64,000 nucleotides of DNA, from contig BEDY01000001.1 of assembly GCA_002335605.1 (NCBI GenBank), forward strand, positions 3,472,001 to 3,536,000. The letters are read 5' to 3'. This DNA is from Prillingera fragicola. Its lineage: Eukaryota > Basidiomycota > Tremellomycetes > Trichosporonales > Trichosporonaceae. The notes below the pieces were generated by a model. That model worked only from the letters and a program-made list of their open reading frames with translations. It was not told the origin of the DNA and did no database searches. The translations under genes were made by a program, and so were the position numbers. Below are positions 35,404 to 48,200 of the stretch, piece after piece. The first letter of the stretch is position 1; each line of letters starts with the position of its first letter.

Positions 35404-38400
35404 CTAGTCCGCATCATTGTATTGAGCACCGCGGAATACGAGGAGCTTTCCATGGCGTTTCTTTCCCATCAGTCGCTTGACTTCGGACCAGATAGTCTCA
35501 CGCAACCTGGTCAGGTCCGCTACATGCTCGGGACGGACACCGCTGGGCAAGTTAGCGAGTGCGTGCGCCAAGGAACTAGATCCCAACTCACGCTAGAAGG
35601 TTGCGGGCAATGACAGCTGCACGCAGCGAAATGTCGTTTCGATACTCGTGCGGCAGGTGTACTGGCTTGATGATGTTCTCAAGCGTATCGGGGTCTGGTA
35701 CTCTTATTTGCGGCCAAGCGTGGCGAATAGCGTGCCACCACATGAAAGGGCGACCATCGGCGTGGCCATCGTACGGTGAAAAGGCATCTACGCTGATAAC
35801 ATAGGTCATGAGGCGACCCGTGCTTAAGTCGTACCGATTCGCCAGCCAAGCTTCCTGAGCCCCGTGCTTGGTGAGCGAGATGATAATACGAGGGGCCTCA
35901 TGAAAGCCGAACGGGTGCCAGAGCTGTCTCAGAATCTCTGCCGCATCTTTAAACAGTTTCTGTTCGTCAGTGTGAGGTCAAGGAGAGCTGCACGTACACG
36001 GTGCACTGCACGATTGATGCCTTCGGCAATGTTGGGAGGAACAAAGAGCTTGTCGCAGACAAGGGGTGGCACGGAGAGCATACGGTGCTTTAGATTGCTA
36101 AACGTCAACTTTCAGGTTCGTTACGCTGTGACCCACCGCTTAAAAGTCATCATGGCAAAGATTGTGAGAGGAAACTCCTCGACCTGTCAACGTCAGCTAA
36201 ACCAAGCCACCAGGCTGAACTCACCTGATGGTCCATTGCGATCTTCTCAAGTGCTCGTTGAAATGTCTCCTCGTCCCAGACAAGAGCCCAACTGTACAGC
36301 CGTTGGGTGACAAGATCCCAGGGAGGCGGGTCAGGATAGTTGGGATAGGGTGGACTAAGTGGGTCTGTTAAGTGAATGACATCCCGCCGGGGAGGAGCCG
36401 ACGATCTCGTAGTCCGGGTGAGCTCCTCCAGCGTGGGAGTCGATTCAAACCTTGCCGAGTCAGGAAGATCCCATTGAGTGGAGGAACGAGGTGGGGCAGA
36501 GGAAGACACTCTCTGCGCGGCACCTTTGCCTGGCGGTATGGCTGAAATATGCGAACGGTCCCAATCCTGCTCCACCGCAGATTCACCGCGAGACCGCTGC
36601 GACGTGTTTCTGCTTTGCTTGGTCGCACCTGTGGTTCGGCTTGCCTGGCTTCTCGCTGCCATGGGTGTTGCCGCTTGACTGTGGGTGGCAGTTGGAGGTT
36701 GAATGTTGATGACGGGCCCAGGAGGGGTAGCGCCAGAAGAAGCTGCAGTGGGCGCCGCGGCTGAGAGAGGCTGAGGAGGAGTGACAGTACTCTGGGGCAT
36801 CTCCAGGTCTGATCCCCACGAGATTGAACCAGGGTCCTGCTCTGGTTGACCTGGGCGGACGGTCGATGCGAGTGTGTGAATAGACGCCTCATGGCGCGGT
36901 GGTACCACAGGAGCGTACCCAGGTGCGAAGAGCGGCTGGCCGGAAAACACGTTGCTGAATGTCATGTCCTCGAGAGTCCGTATAACGTGCGCATCTGCCT
37001 CTTGTTGCAGAAGTCCATAGGTCTGACGCATTATTGGATCTTCATTGTACCCGCCGTCAGGATTGTTCTGGTGGGCTATTTCGACGGCAGCCAAGCGATC
37101 CAGAATCTCATTTGCCCAGCCAGGTTCCTCCTCAGCGGAGGTACTGATCGCAAATGTCCGGCCTCCTGTTTGCTGCTGAGATCGACCATCAGACGAATCC
37201 GAGACATCGCTCAGCTTGCGTTCCCTTTTCCGGATAGAGAGTGGAGCGGTGTTGGGTACAACATTTCCTTCCAGACTCTGGTCACATTAGTTTTATCATC
37301 ACGTTGGCTCACCATGCCGCGTTCCTTGAGATCTTTGAGCTCTATCACCCGCGCACGAGCAGCTCGCATCAATGCCCTTTTAGCCTCGTCGCCCAGGTGG
37401 TTGAGACGCGCAGCATCAAGAAGCTGGCACAACTTCTCGTCATGGAATGAGCTGTTTTGCACCAGCCGATTGACCTGCGTGGCAGTCGTTGCCGCATACG
37501 AGTGCCTCTTCACAATTCTCTTGGGTGGGTCCCGCGTTTCAATCGTGGGACTGCTAGTCTCTTCCCTCTTGGTATGTTTGGCAGGTTGAATTGTCGCTTC
37601 TCCACCTTTGGAGTGCTTGGCGGGTTTTGACTTGAAATCATGCTCGCTGGGAACTGGCTTACGAGGCACAGACTTTGTTGGTGACTTTGGACTGGCCACT
37701 CCCTCAGACCGGGGTCGAGGGGGACGTGACGGCGCCTCCTCCTGCACAATCAGCTTACTATTCAAGGGTCTAACGCACGTCTGTTACGGTTTCGACGTAG
37801 CTCCGCATGCTGGGCTGATGATCTGTATTCTCGGTCCCTTCTGCAATGTTTGACAGTGGAGGAAAGTCGAAAATGCCGAGGTTCATGTGGCTGCTCCTCA
37901 ATACTCGAGGTGGCGCGGTAGCACCAGGAGGTACACCGCCAAGCGATATGAGCGTGACCGGTCGAGTTATAGGTTGAGGGGGTGGAATAGGACGACCGTC
38001 CATGTGGTAGAGGTGCCCAAATGAAGGGGTAGTGGACTGGAAGCTCATGTGGCGGTGGTGCTCAGCCTCGCCTACGGCCGGCCCTCCCAAGTTTGGGGAC
38101 TGTGACAGACGCTGACCGCCCGTCGTCTTCTGGGAAATCTCCTTTGGTGAAGCAGTAAGCTGGGCTAGAGCATTTGCCCGCGCTGCCATTCTGTCGGTCT
38201 CGCTTTGGCCAGCGCCAGTGCTCGACCTTGGCGCGGATCGAACCTCGGAAGACGTAGGTCTGGCCTTTGCCTTGCCCTTGTCCTTTGGTTTCTTGTCCTT
38301 GTCCTTATGCTTCACAGTCTTCGGCTGTTTTTCAGCTTCATATCAAAGTCAGAAAACCTACGGAAACCCCTGTTCCTCTTGAAGATTGACGATCCCGGCT

Positions 38401-39647
38401 TTTTCTGGTCTTCGCACTGCCGCCACTCGGACCTGCTTTCCTATCAGGAACCTCGGCCCCTTTCATACCCCGAGAGACAAATGTAGGGTCCTTGTTCGCG
38501 ACTCCCCGGCTGAGCATTGAACTACGAGTAGGAGTGTCGACGTTGGCAGGCGTGGATGCCTCTCCTGCTAAAGCAGCGAACGGGAGCGTGGCGTTGCCTG
38601 TGAACGAGTACGGGCCACCTGCTACCCGAGAAGCAGGAGGTGGCACTGCAGTACCAGTAACAACTGAGAGCGGGCTGACGAGTGATTGAGCAACCGAAGT
38701 AGGACCTACAGGCTTAGCAACATCTCTCGCCTATACTCACGAGATTCGTAAGGTCCCCACATGCCTATTGGATTATCGTAGTCTAGATTTGAGCTCCCTT
38801 GCACCCAAGGAAGAACTGCAGACGTGTTAGCAACGGCGGAAGCTCCTGACTACCTTTAGCCTTTGCGCTGTAAAGCATTAGCATGCCGTTCGACAAGTTG
38901 GAGCCGTTAGCACTCACGATGGCGTCTTGGTGACGTTTTCTGGAGTGTAGCTTGACGGTCGTGGTTCCTCATGGGCCGTGGGCTGCTCATTTACCGGCTG
39001 GACAAGGCCTGAGTGGTCAGAAACCATACAATTGACAATGGAGACGAAGTTGCAATTGTCTTGTCACTTGGGACAGGATGAGAAGACATGCTGCAACAGG
39101 CACATTGCATCTTCTTCCATCCCGAAGTAATGAAGGCATGCCACGCTTTTGCCGCACAGAAGAGACCTGGAGAAGCATGGCCATGGAGAAACCCACCTAG
39201 TGAATTGAAGGGCTGAGGTTTACTGTTCTCCTTAGGAGGGGGCATAGGCGGTGCGGGGTCTGGGGTCGGACTGCGCGGAGCGCGAAAGAGGTTTCTGGCC
39301 GTCTTCACGATCGCGGGCATGCCGCTCGTTGCCCAGTAAGCAGGTGCTGAAGGGGACGCAAACCGGTTTATGAAGATGGGCTGTTTCGGGGATGTGGAGA
39401 AACGTTCGTTCGGGTACGGCTGCGATGCCGCTCCTAAAGATGGCCCAGTGTACGTGGCGAGGGCGTGGTTTGCGGGGGCGTGTGCGGGGTATTCGTACGG
39501 TGTGATGTTGGCGTGGTGATGAGCAGGGTGTATGTAGACTGAAGAGAAGGGTCGAGGGTCTTGGGTTGGAACGGTGGGAAAGAGGTCGGAATCGAAATGC
39601 TGATGATCATGGTGAAGATCCATGCTGTGTGTTTGATATGTGGCCAT
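35404..39647 (-). CDS. Large protein of unknown function, disordered N-terminus, compact C-terminus
   Basis: I do not recognise this protein. Twelve exons on the minus strand give 1218 aa with every phase closed: 39197-39647, 38918-39008, 38854-38867 (14 nt), 38741-38815, 38362-38705, 37779-38324, 37313-37741, 36225-37277, 36137-36183, 35998-36097, 35592-35959 and 35404-35542. Residues 1-980 are mostly low-complexity: a His-rich start, Pro/Ser stretches, a KHKDKDKKPKDKGKAKA basic block, and one helical island (QLLDAARLNHLGDEAKRALM). The last about 230 residues look folded: FPLTIFAMMTFKR, LFVPPNIAEGINRAVHR, RIIISLTKHGAQEAWLANRY, GRPFMWWHAIRHAWPQI and VRPEHVADLTRLRETIW. No catalytic motif is evident. 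It could be a lineage-restricted regulator; that is a guess. Confidence 0.82.
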
Positions 39648-40326
39648 GTCTGGACCAGTGTGGGCGTGTGCTCGAGGGAGGTATCAACAGTGCCCACTGG
39701 CTCTTGCTTCGCAGGATCGCAGGCCACTGAACAGGCGCACTGTTTTCAGGCGCTCCGCAACGACCGCAACTTGTATGAGATCATATGAGAACGTTGCAAC
39801 GATCTGTCATCAGCTTGGGGCGTTTGGACCTGGTGCAACTGTTACCTACCTAGCCTTTGACTCTTGGATCTTGGACTTGATGACAAGGACAAACAGAGGG
39901 CAGAGAAAAGCAAGGGAGCACGCACAATGCAGCCGGCATTTTGTGACGAGTCTGTTGGTGACCAGCCACCATTGTCCGTGAAGTCCCTTTGCAAGAGGTC
40001 AGTGCGTACACAAACATTGCCGCCCGGGGCGCGATTCATGTGAAGTCGAACTTGCCACGAGGGCGCCAAAGCGTCGGAAGCCTCCAGCGCTCCTGCTCGT
40101 AGTCGGAAGCCTCCTGCTCGTAGACCTGTCACCACGCCACCTGCTCACCTGTCCCCTCATCTGGCACTACGCCATGTCAGTTTTGAATATTAGTACCTCT
40201 ATGCATGGCATGTATGCGAGTTCTAGACAACAAGCAAAACCCGTACACGTACAGTCGGGTAAACGTACAGTTCAATGGCGGAAAAAAAATCCACGATAAT
40301 CCTCCTCACGCTTGGCCAGTGTTCCA
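39648..40326. other. 679-bp intergenic region, orphan-gene promoter
   Basis: Between the start of the orphan gene and the stop of the next minus-strand gene. It contains an imperfect direct repeat at 40073-40122 and an A8 run near 40285. No ORF or RNA gene is supported. Confidence 0.45.
40073..40122. repeat. Imperfect direct repeat, two units
   Basis: The unit GTCGGAAGCCTCC...TCCTGCTCGTA occurs at 40073-40101 and again, lacking 8 bp, at 40102-40122. It is noncoding. Confidence 0.75.
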
Positions 40327-42753
40327 CTACAGGCGGGGAGCGACCTCAAAATACTTCCCAGCTGGGTCCTTTTTGACCTCATCAGAGCTGCTGTCGGTGC
40401 TCCGCTCGTCGTGCCTGCCACCCTCAGCCTCACTCTCCTCCACAACGCCGAGAAGTTCGGCTCGGTTCACGGGTGGAACATCGTCAGGTACCGTTGGAGG
40501 AATATCGACGGTGGATCGGCGGACCGTTGAGCGACCGGCAGCAGGCGGAGCTGAAGGACGGCGAGTCTGCAAAGAGTTTGCCTCGTGCACCAAATTTGAC
40601 GGAGCCTCGCCGCCGGAAACTGTTGCGCGGCGCGGCTTCTTGACGCGGTCATCCACTTTCTCATCGACGCCCAAGGCCGCGCGCAGCTTCTTCTCGACTG
40701 CGTCGGTCTTCTTGGTCTTTTTTCCACCCCACCAGGTTAGAACGGCAGCTCCAATACCACATAGGAATGAGCACGGAATGAGAGTACCGGTAGTCCACGC
40801 TGGGCGCTGGTGTCGGTCTGGGGAAAAGTTAGACATTGTAGCTAAAGTAGATGAAAGACTCACTCATGCCCCACATACATCCGCAAAGGATGCACTGGAA
40901 GAATGAATTGCCGTCCATGAGAATTGTGTTCCACAATGCAAGTGTGATCGGGAAGGCGCGGTGGGTGGCCGTGGCGTGAGGGCGGTACCAAGTTTGACTC
41001 TGAGAAAACTTCTCTTGCTGGTAGCGAAGCTGATTCTGATCCTTTTCACTCAGCACTGGTTTGTACCCTGGAATCGTGAGAGGATCAGGCAGATCGTCCT
41101 CGTCCTCAATGGGCGGAAGGCCCTGCTTCTTACGCAACCGACGTGTCTTCATCTTGAGCGTGTGGATGATGGACATGCCTGGAGATCGTTAGTGACATTC
41201 ATTATGCTGGACTCACGGTAGGTGTCAATCGCACGCCATGGGATGAGACCCACTCCTGTGACAGTGAAGAGACCATTGACGACCTGACTCGAAATCTCCA
41301 CCCAGATATCCTGCGTGTTCTTCGAATTGGTCGGGATCCAGCCAAGGAGGAAAAGCACAATGGCTGCTCCCCAGAAAACAACCAGGAAGCCGTAAATGGC
41401 CGTGATAATGCCCATAGGAGTCTTGAGGAAGGTCCAGAGGCCCTTGAGGATTGGCTTCAGCTTCTCTTTCCTCGCCCGGCGACGAAGAACACGCTTCATG
41501 TGCTTGTCGAGTTCATGTTCTTCCTTGACCTGTTCTGTCTCTTGGGACAGTTGCTCATCAAAGTCACCCTGCTGCAGCGGCTTCAAGGGCATTGGCGGGG
41601 TCTCTGTCCCCTCGACAGTCTGGTAGGCAGAGGTGGGGAGCCTCTCCTCGCCCTTCTTTCCTGTCAAGTATTTTGTGATCGTGCCCGCACGGCTACGGCC
41701 TTGACGAGGGGGGGCATCCCCCAGAGGCTCGTCGTAGAGGCTTGCAGTAGAGCTGGGGTCGTCAGTTCGGCGAGCTCGCAATCGGTGCTCACGCTGAATC
41801 AGAGTCCGAACGGGTCCGTCCAAGAGTAACATTGGGACAGCGATTCCAAAGTGCAGGGATGTTGGGAAACATGATGCCGTTCGTCATGTTCTGCAGGTGG
41901 GTCACTGGACGATTAGCATTGCACAGGCCTTCTCATGCGTTAAAAGACACACACCTGTTCCAACCTCCTCGTCCACACAGTCCAGCATGCTGACCATGTC
42001 ATCATGCAAGTGGCCGTAGTGGTCCACAACAGGTGAATCGGGTCTGTGATCATGATCCGAATGCTCGCTCAGCGACACTGTAATCGAGTTCCTGTGGAGG
42101 TCACCGCTGGAACGACGCCCAGGATGCTCCATGGAGGCTCCCCGCAGGGGGCTCCGACCGGGATCGGCCTCAATGTCGGGAAGCTTTCGCCCTGTACGGC
42201 GCTCCCAATTGCTTGCAGGAAACGAGACGCTGACTGTATTTGATCGCCCGCGGGGGCGTACAGCTTGCGGAGGGCCCCAGTTGGAAGAAGCGGCAACCGC
42301 AGAAGCTGGGGCTCGTTGCGACAACCGAGCACTTTGAGCGGATTGCACAGATGCCTGGCGTTGGGACTGACGTTCCACCGCAGGAGACGTGACTATCGGC
42401 TCAGGCGGTTGGACGACCGCTTGGTCCATGTCCATGTTGACTGGTGGTGGGATGGAGATTTCAGGGAGTGCAGGAGCCATATCGGGAGGGGCAGAAGCTT
42501 GTGTTGGAGGTGCACGAATGATTTGAGCTGATAGACAGCGCACAGGGACTTTCGGTGGTCGTGGCCTGCCATTAACAGCAGTTTGGCCCGAGGCAGTGTC
42601 GGCTGGCATAGATGAGATGGCCGCTGAACCGATGGCCGCTGCCGGAGCAGCAGTGTTTACCTCTGCGCCATCATCGGCCCCTGATCCGTCGGTTTGCGGG
42701 CTTCTGCTATCTTGGCCTGTATTCAGGTGCGGTTCGTCGGACTGTGCGTCCAT
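40327..42753 (-). CDS. DUF2985-type fungal membrane protein
   Basis: Five exons on the minus strand, 41955-42753, 41793-41904, 41217-41752, 40864-41178 and 40327-40817, give 750 aa with closed phases. The C-terminal half matches what I recall of fungal DUF2985 proteins: LFTVTGVGLIPWRAIDTYR, QTWYRPHATATHRAFPITLA, FFQCILCGCMWGMN and RPAWTTGTLIPCSFLCGIGA. Membrane segments are visible at GIITAIYGFLVVFWGAAIVL-FLLGWI, ISSQVVNGLFTVTGVGLIPW, the CILCGCMWG segment and IPCSFLCGIGAAVLTWW. The N-terminal 300 residues are Pro/Ser-rich and disordered but end in a conserved-looking HLQNMTNGIMFPNIPALW. The 40-nt intron at 41753-41792 joins what would otherwise look like two genes. Role unknown, possibly endomembrane or plasma membrane. 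Confidence 0.85.
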
Positions 42754-43154
42754 GGCAAACGCGGGGTCGATGTGTTAAACAGCTGCAATTGTCGGAGCGT
42801 GGGCTTTTGATCTTGATAATGAGCGATGAGCAATGCTGAAAGCAAAAGAGTGTGGTGGTGTGGGATGGCGGGCCTAAACTGGAACCCGGCCACCGCATAA
42901 GTTGGCCGAAGTGGAGGTTAATGAACCGCCAGGGTGATCGATTTCAGCTCTGGCTGTCACCGCTGCCCGGCGTACCTGCCCAGCCTGGACACTAAGACTG
43001 CCGCCGCACACGTGGCCACATGTGATGTTTAGCCGGTGCATCGGTGTATTGGAATTAAGTACATCGGTGCTAATGATTGTCTATGAATTCACTCTGCAGC
43101 CTGTACCGAATCCGTCCAGCTATGTACGCCTCAACGTACGCCTCAATGTACGCC
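42754..43154. other. Promoter region of the DUF2985 gene
   Basis: 401 bp between two minus-strand genes. The part next to 43122 is a tandem repeat that overlaps the ATG22 stop codon. Otherwise nothing is recognised. Confidence 0.45.
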
Positions 43155-43157
43155 TCA
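43122..43157. repeat. Three 12-bp tandem repeats over the ATG22 stop codon
   Basis: Units at 43122-43133, 43134-43145 and 43146-43157 differ at one position only. On the minus strand each unit begins TGA in the ATG22 frame, so three in-frame stops follow each other at 12-bp spacing. Confidence 0.9.
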
Positions 43158-44961
43158 ACTGTGAGAATGTGTTGTCAGCCGTCTCTCTGCCCACGCAGTC
43201 GCTTCGCCAGCACCCGCCCTCATCCGAACTCGGAGCAACACTGGCACGGGAACGGCGAGCATGATTGTCAGGAAGAGGAACCCCAGACGAATGTTCCCCG
43301 AGAGATCCGAGATCACGCCGACGACGAGTGGACCAAGAAAGGATGCCGACTTGTCTGTCAAGGAGAAGAGCGAGAAGAAAGTCGACTCGTGCCCCGGAGG
43401 AACAAGCTCGGCAAACACTGCCCGCGAGTAACTGTTGAAAGGGCCATACAACTGAGATAGGTCAGTGGAGAGCGGGACCACACTACGCACCAGGCCGAAC
43501 CACGTCGCTGCCACATACATCTCGGCCTCTGTGCGTAGCCCACCAAAAGGTAGGACAAGTCCCAGGCAAGCGTAGAGTGGAAGGACTTGCGCTGCCAAGA
43601 CGATGCGAATGAGAAGGTCAAGGTTGGAAATGTCAAAGTGGGCTTGCAGCCTTGGTGCGTATACCGAGGAGAACACGGCAGCCAGCTGGGTCAACAATCC
43701 GATGACAATGACCTTGGAAGGGTCCATGCCCAGTGTACTGGACGCATACAGAATGGCGGTGTAGGTCGTGGTATGGAATCCTGTGAATCAGCGTCAGACC
43801 GGGGCCGGCACATACCGTCAGAGAGAAAGATCCACGCCAGGAGGTAGAGAAAGAGATTGGGAAGCTCTCTGATCTCCTTTGGGCGGATCATACCGCCGAC
43901 TCGCCTCCAGGCTGCACGCAGCCAGTCTTTGGGAGGCAGTTGACTGGAGCTGCTTGGCAGACCCATTGCCGCTGGAATCGTGAACACACCCCACCAGAGT
44001 CCGCTCAGCCCCACGGCAATCTCCATGCTGCGAGTAGACCCTTTACCAATGGTCACGGGAATGACAAGGAGAGCGAGGACGCTGACCCCAGAAAAGAAAC
44101 CAATGGCGGTGCCGACGGCAGACAACCGGGACATTGTGCTGGAGAGGAGCTTGGCATAGCGGCCAATAGCCTCCTCGTCGCGGCGGCCAGTTGACTCGCT
44201 GAGCAGGGCTCGCACCTCCTCTTCAGCGCTTCCTCTTGGCTCCTCGCCATCCTGTGCATGTTCGATCGGAGTGAGCCTGCCGGCGTCGTGCATGTCATGT
44301 CGTGCTGCGACCACACGGGGGTCTTCCCTTGCGAGTCCAGGAAGGAAGGCGTTGGCGCACACGATGCTGGTCGCGTAGCATACGTTTCCAACAAGCGTTA
44401 TGAGCGCAGAAGCAATGGGAAGCCAATTGTAGGGGGATCCTGGCAGAATAAGAAAGATCGTCGCCGAGCACGCGCCCACGCCCGCGAAAAGGAGGAGGAG
44501 CCTCTTCCGCCAGTACCCAGAATCGGCAAGCGTGCCAATAGAGATGATGCTGAGGGCTTGGAGAGCAACTGCCGTAGACTTGACGTACATGCTAGAAGAC
44601 GCTTAGCAGCAACTAGAAGAGCAGGCTTACCTGAAGGACTGCGTGTCGACCCACACGCCAAGAATCAATGCCTTGCATGCCTTGAGCTCCACACCGGGAG
44701 GCTCGGGCAAGCCCTTGGGGTCTTTACATGGCTTGACATAGTCTGGAGCTCGAAATCCTATCTCACGAGCCATCTCTGTTGGTTAGCCCTGCATATGGCT
44801 ATTGCTCACGCTCCAGTGTGATTGGGAGAAAGATGGCCTGGATGGGATATCAGCTCCGACCGGTCGGTACTGAACGAGCTCACCAATGCACATGCCACAA
44901 AGACCTCGGCCGCAAAGTAGTACCAGTACCACGCCCGCACATGTGGCTCTGGCAACTTCAT
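43155..44961 (-). CDS. ATG22: Vacuolar amino acid exporter Atg22
   Basis: Atg22 is a major-facilitator-like vacuolar membrane protein that exports amino acids released by autophagy. Exons on the minus strand: 44884-44961, 44810-44837 (28 nt), 44631-44775, 43816-44591 and 43155-43780; 550 aa. Many hydrophobic helices are visible, e.g. WYYFAAEVFVACALAIFLPI, ALITLVGNVCYATSIVCANA, TAIGFFSGVSVLALLVIPV, LFLYLLAWIFLSDGFHTTTY and RLGFLFLTIMLAVPVPVLL. The loop sequence NSYSRAVFAELVPPGHESTF is the best family marker. A long hydrophilic loop (about residues 195-265) is rich in Glu and Arg. The N-terminus before the first helix is very short, so an additional 5' exon is possible. Confidence 0.88.
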
Positions 44962-45220
44962 TGTCGGAAGGCTGGCAAGCTGTTGGTGGATGACGGCCGT
45001 CAGCTCATCAAAACATCAACATCTGTGACGTACAATGAGAGCTTACTTAGGCGCCGGTGCACTGATTGCCGGTGGCGATAAGCGGATGCAAACTGGTTTT
45101 CTAATCACTTCAAATGCGCTAACATATTTAAATGTACTGTCTGTATGGGATGTATCGAAATGTCACCATTATTCTCACTTGCGATGCTTGTAACGAGTCA
45201 CAGAATGCACACCAACTTCT

Positions 45221-48200
45221 TTACGCGTCTACAAGAGCGTCAGCGCTGACTTTACGAAACAAACAAGGTCACTTACAGTATGAATTGCCCGCCTGGGCAT
45301 AGTTCATCGAGGCCAACTGATCCTCGGTCATGCGTTCCTGATACTTCTCATGGGTACGCTTGAAGGACTGGAAACGTTAGCTATCATCCTAGGCCTCCAA
45401 GCAGAACTTACGGCAATACAGCTACGAATGGACGCCGAAATAGGCATGGGCTCCGACACACGGGGGGCGAGTGTGTCGGCCAGAAGGGGAGGGATAAACT
45501 TGGGAACGGTGTAGGGGAACGCCTCGACGATGGCGACGGCGCCGAGCACAGCGCCGTGAAGCTCGACGAGCTTGGCCTGATAAGCCGGATTCACCTGTCC
45601 GGGGGCCAGAACACGGCGAGGAAGCTTGATCGTCTCGAGGTCGCGCACGAAGCGGTCCTTGAGTACAACCACCATGGGACGCTGCGAGCAGCGGAGGAAG
45701 CCAGCAAGGGTCATCGAAGCCATCTCACGAACCTCCTGGTTGGAGTCCTTGAGGCAAGCCGAAATGACGTCCAGGCACTTTGCCTTGAGCGGCTCAGAGA
45801 GGAGGGAGAGGTTACGGAAGTAGGTCAAACTCAGCACTGGCATGCAGTGCATCTTGGTGCGCCACGACTGCACTTCGTCAGTTCTTATCCCGTCTGGAGA
45901 GACTCACAGTCGAATTCTGCAGAATCGAAATGAGCTGCTCGACAAGAGGCTCCACCATCGAGAAGATAGGCGTGATCGTGGTAATGTACGCGAGAAGGCG
46001 GCCCGCGACACTCTGCATCTCGATGTTGTCGTTCATTTCGCGAAGCTCAAAGATCTCCGGGCTGCAAGGTCAGTTGCGTCGCGTGCAAACGTACTCACAG
46101 ATGCGGGATGACGTAGGGGAGGGTAGCCACGGCGTGCACGTCGGTGCATTCGACGGAGAGCCAATGCATCACTGGAGTCAGTTGCTGGTATCAGGGCGGG
46201 CACTCACTTGTGACGGCTGTGGTGTCGTGAGCGGACATTATCGCCTTGGGGCCGTGAGGGCGATCCTTGCGAAGCTCCTTGAGTTGCTGGACAATGGCGT
46301 TCAGCTGAGGCTCGAACGGTGGGTGGCATAGGCGCATAATGTCCTTGTTGCACTCGGGGTCGGAAAGCACATCACTGACGAGCGCAGCGGCTGAAGGGTA
46401 CGACGCGTTCCACTTGAGCTGATCAAAGCCATTGAGAACGGAGCCAATGAGGCCACGGACTTCGGCGTACGGGCAGTCCATGGACCGGAAGTAGAGCTCC
46501 GCAAAGTCAGGCGACCAGGCATTCAAGCGCCAGCGGAAGCAGCGCAGAAGGGAACGGCTGAGCTGAACACGCCTGGTGAGATCGAATGCTGAGCCTCCCT
46601 GGAAGTCGGCTCCAAGGGCAGTGTTGACCATGAAGTCGACCAGTGGCTTGTAGCGGCGAGGATCCTGCTCGTGGAGAACGTACTCTACAGTCATATCCCA
46701 GCACTTGACCGTGTCCTGGCGAATGCTCTTGAACAGGTCCGGGAGCATGGGAGTGAACCAATCCCAGAAGGCCTGGCGGTCCTTGCCTGGCCACTCCCAG
46801 GTGCCACGAAGCAAACCACCCAGCATCTCCCACACAGCGCGTATGACGTGGCGGTCCAGCGTCTTCTTGGCCTCCATATCCGCAAGCATGCCGTCCACGA
46901 GAACACGCATCTGGTCAAAGACGGGGCGACCAATTACCTGGCACAGCGCAAGAATGAGGTCGATGTGGTTGGCCGAAGGATAGTTGCGAGCCTCTTCCTG
47001 AGTCCAGAAGCCGGCTAGCTTCTTCCACCACTCGGGGTCATTGACTGCCTCAGTGACCTTGTCGATAGCGGGCTGGCATGCCTCTTCCAGGTGGAAGACT
47101 TGCTCATCCCAGCCTGAGAAACGCGAAACCTCCATCTTGCGGCCCCAGACCAGCCATCCAGTGTCTATGCGGTCCTGAAGCACCGACTCCTGGGAAGGCT
47201 CCTCGCGGAATGCGGCGAGGTACTTGTCAATAAAGTCGGGTCCCATCATGGTGGTGAGATCGAGATCCCTGCTGAAGGGATCTTCAGGCTCCTGAAGGAA
47301 GAGGCGCTCCAACGAGTTGACAGAAAAGGTGCGCACGGTAGCTTGGAAGAGCATGCGCGTCAAACCAGCAGCTCCGTAGTCGCGAATGCGTGGGTGTGCG
47401 TTGCCAACGTTGCCAAGGAAGAACTCGAGAAGCCTCTTGTCCGTGGGACGGTCACGACGGGTCATGGCGTACAGGAAGCGGGCAGCTGCCTGGAGGTAAC
47501 GCCAGTTGAGCGTTGGGTCGGCAGCCTTGGCACGAACAGTGTCGACCAGGATGTCGTACTGCTGGTCCTGGTACGCCAGACGCTGCGTCTCGCCCTTGTC
47601 AGTGGCAGCAATGACTTGCTGGCTGGGCTTGACAATCTTGAGTTCCCAGACGAGGTCGTCTACAGCCTGGTCCGTAGCCTCTATGCGAAGCGTAAGGCGG
47701 AACATGACAGGCTCGCGTAGCTTCGCAAGCAGCTCGTCCATCGTCTTGGTCACCAAGGTCTGAATAGATGCCTTGTTCTCGTGATGGGCGTTGAGAAGGT
47801 TCGACACCATCTCTACGAGGCCATGCCAGTCACGCGCCATGCGGCTGATTCCGACGACGTTTTGGCGCAAGACGTACAGTGCACCCTTCATGCGGTCGGG
47901 GTCGGTACCGGGCTGAAGTGCGTCAAACAAGGTGGGGAAGCACACCACCCAGGCCGAGCGGTAGGTCTTGGAGATGGAGTCGAGCTGAGACTGCGCACGG
48001 CGGCGAACGCGCACGAAGGGAGAAAGACAGAACTCGAGCATATCCTTGATCAGGAGATCATCAAGAGCCGAGCGAACACGGTAGTAACTAGCTGTCATGA
48101 GACGATTGCTGTGGTGCACTTGAGCGGCGCCGAGCAGGACAGAGCGATGCTGCTTGCGTTGTCCGTCGTACATTCGCTTGCTCGCTTGCAGGTTGTCAAA

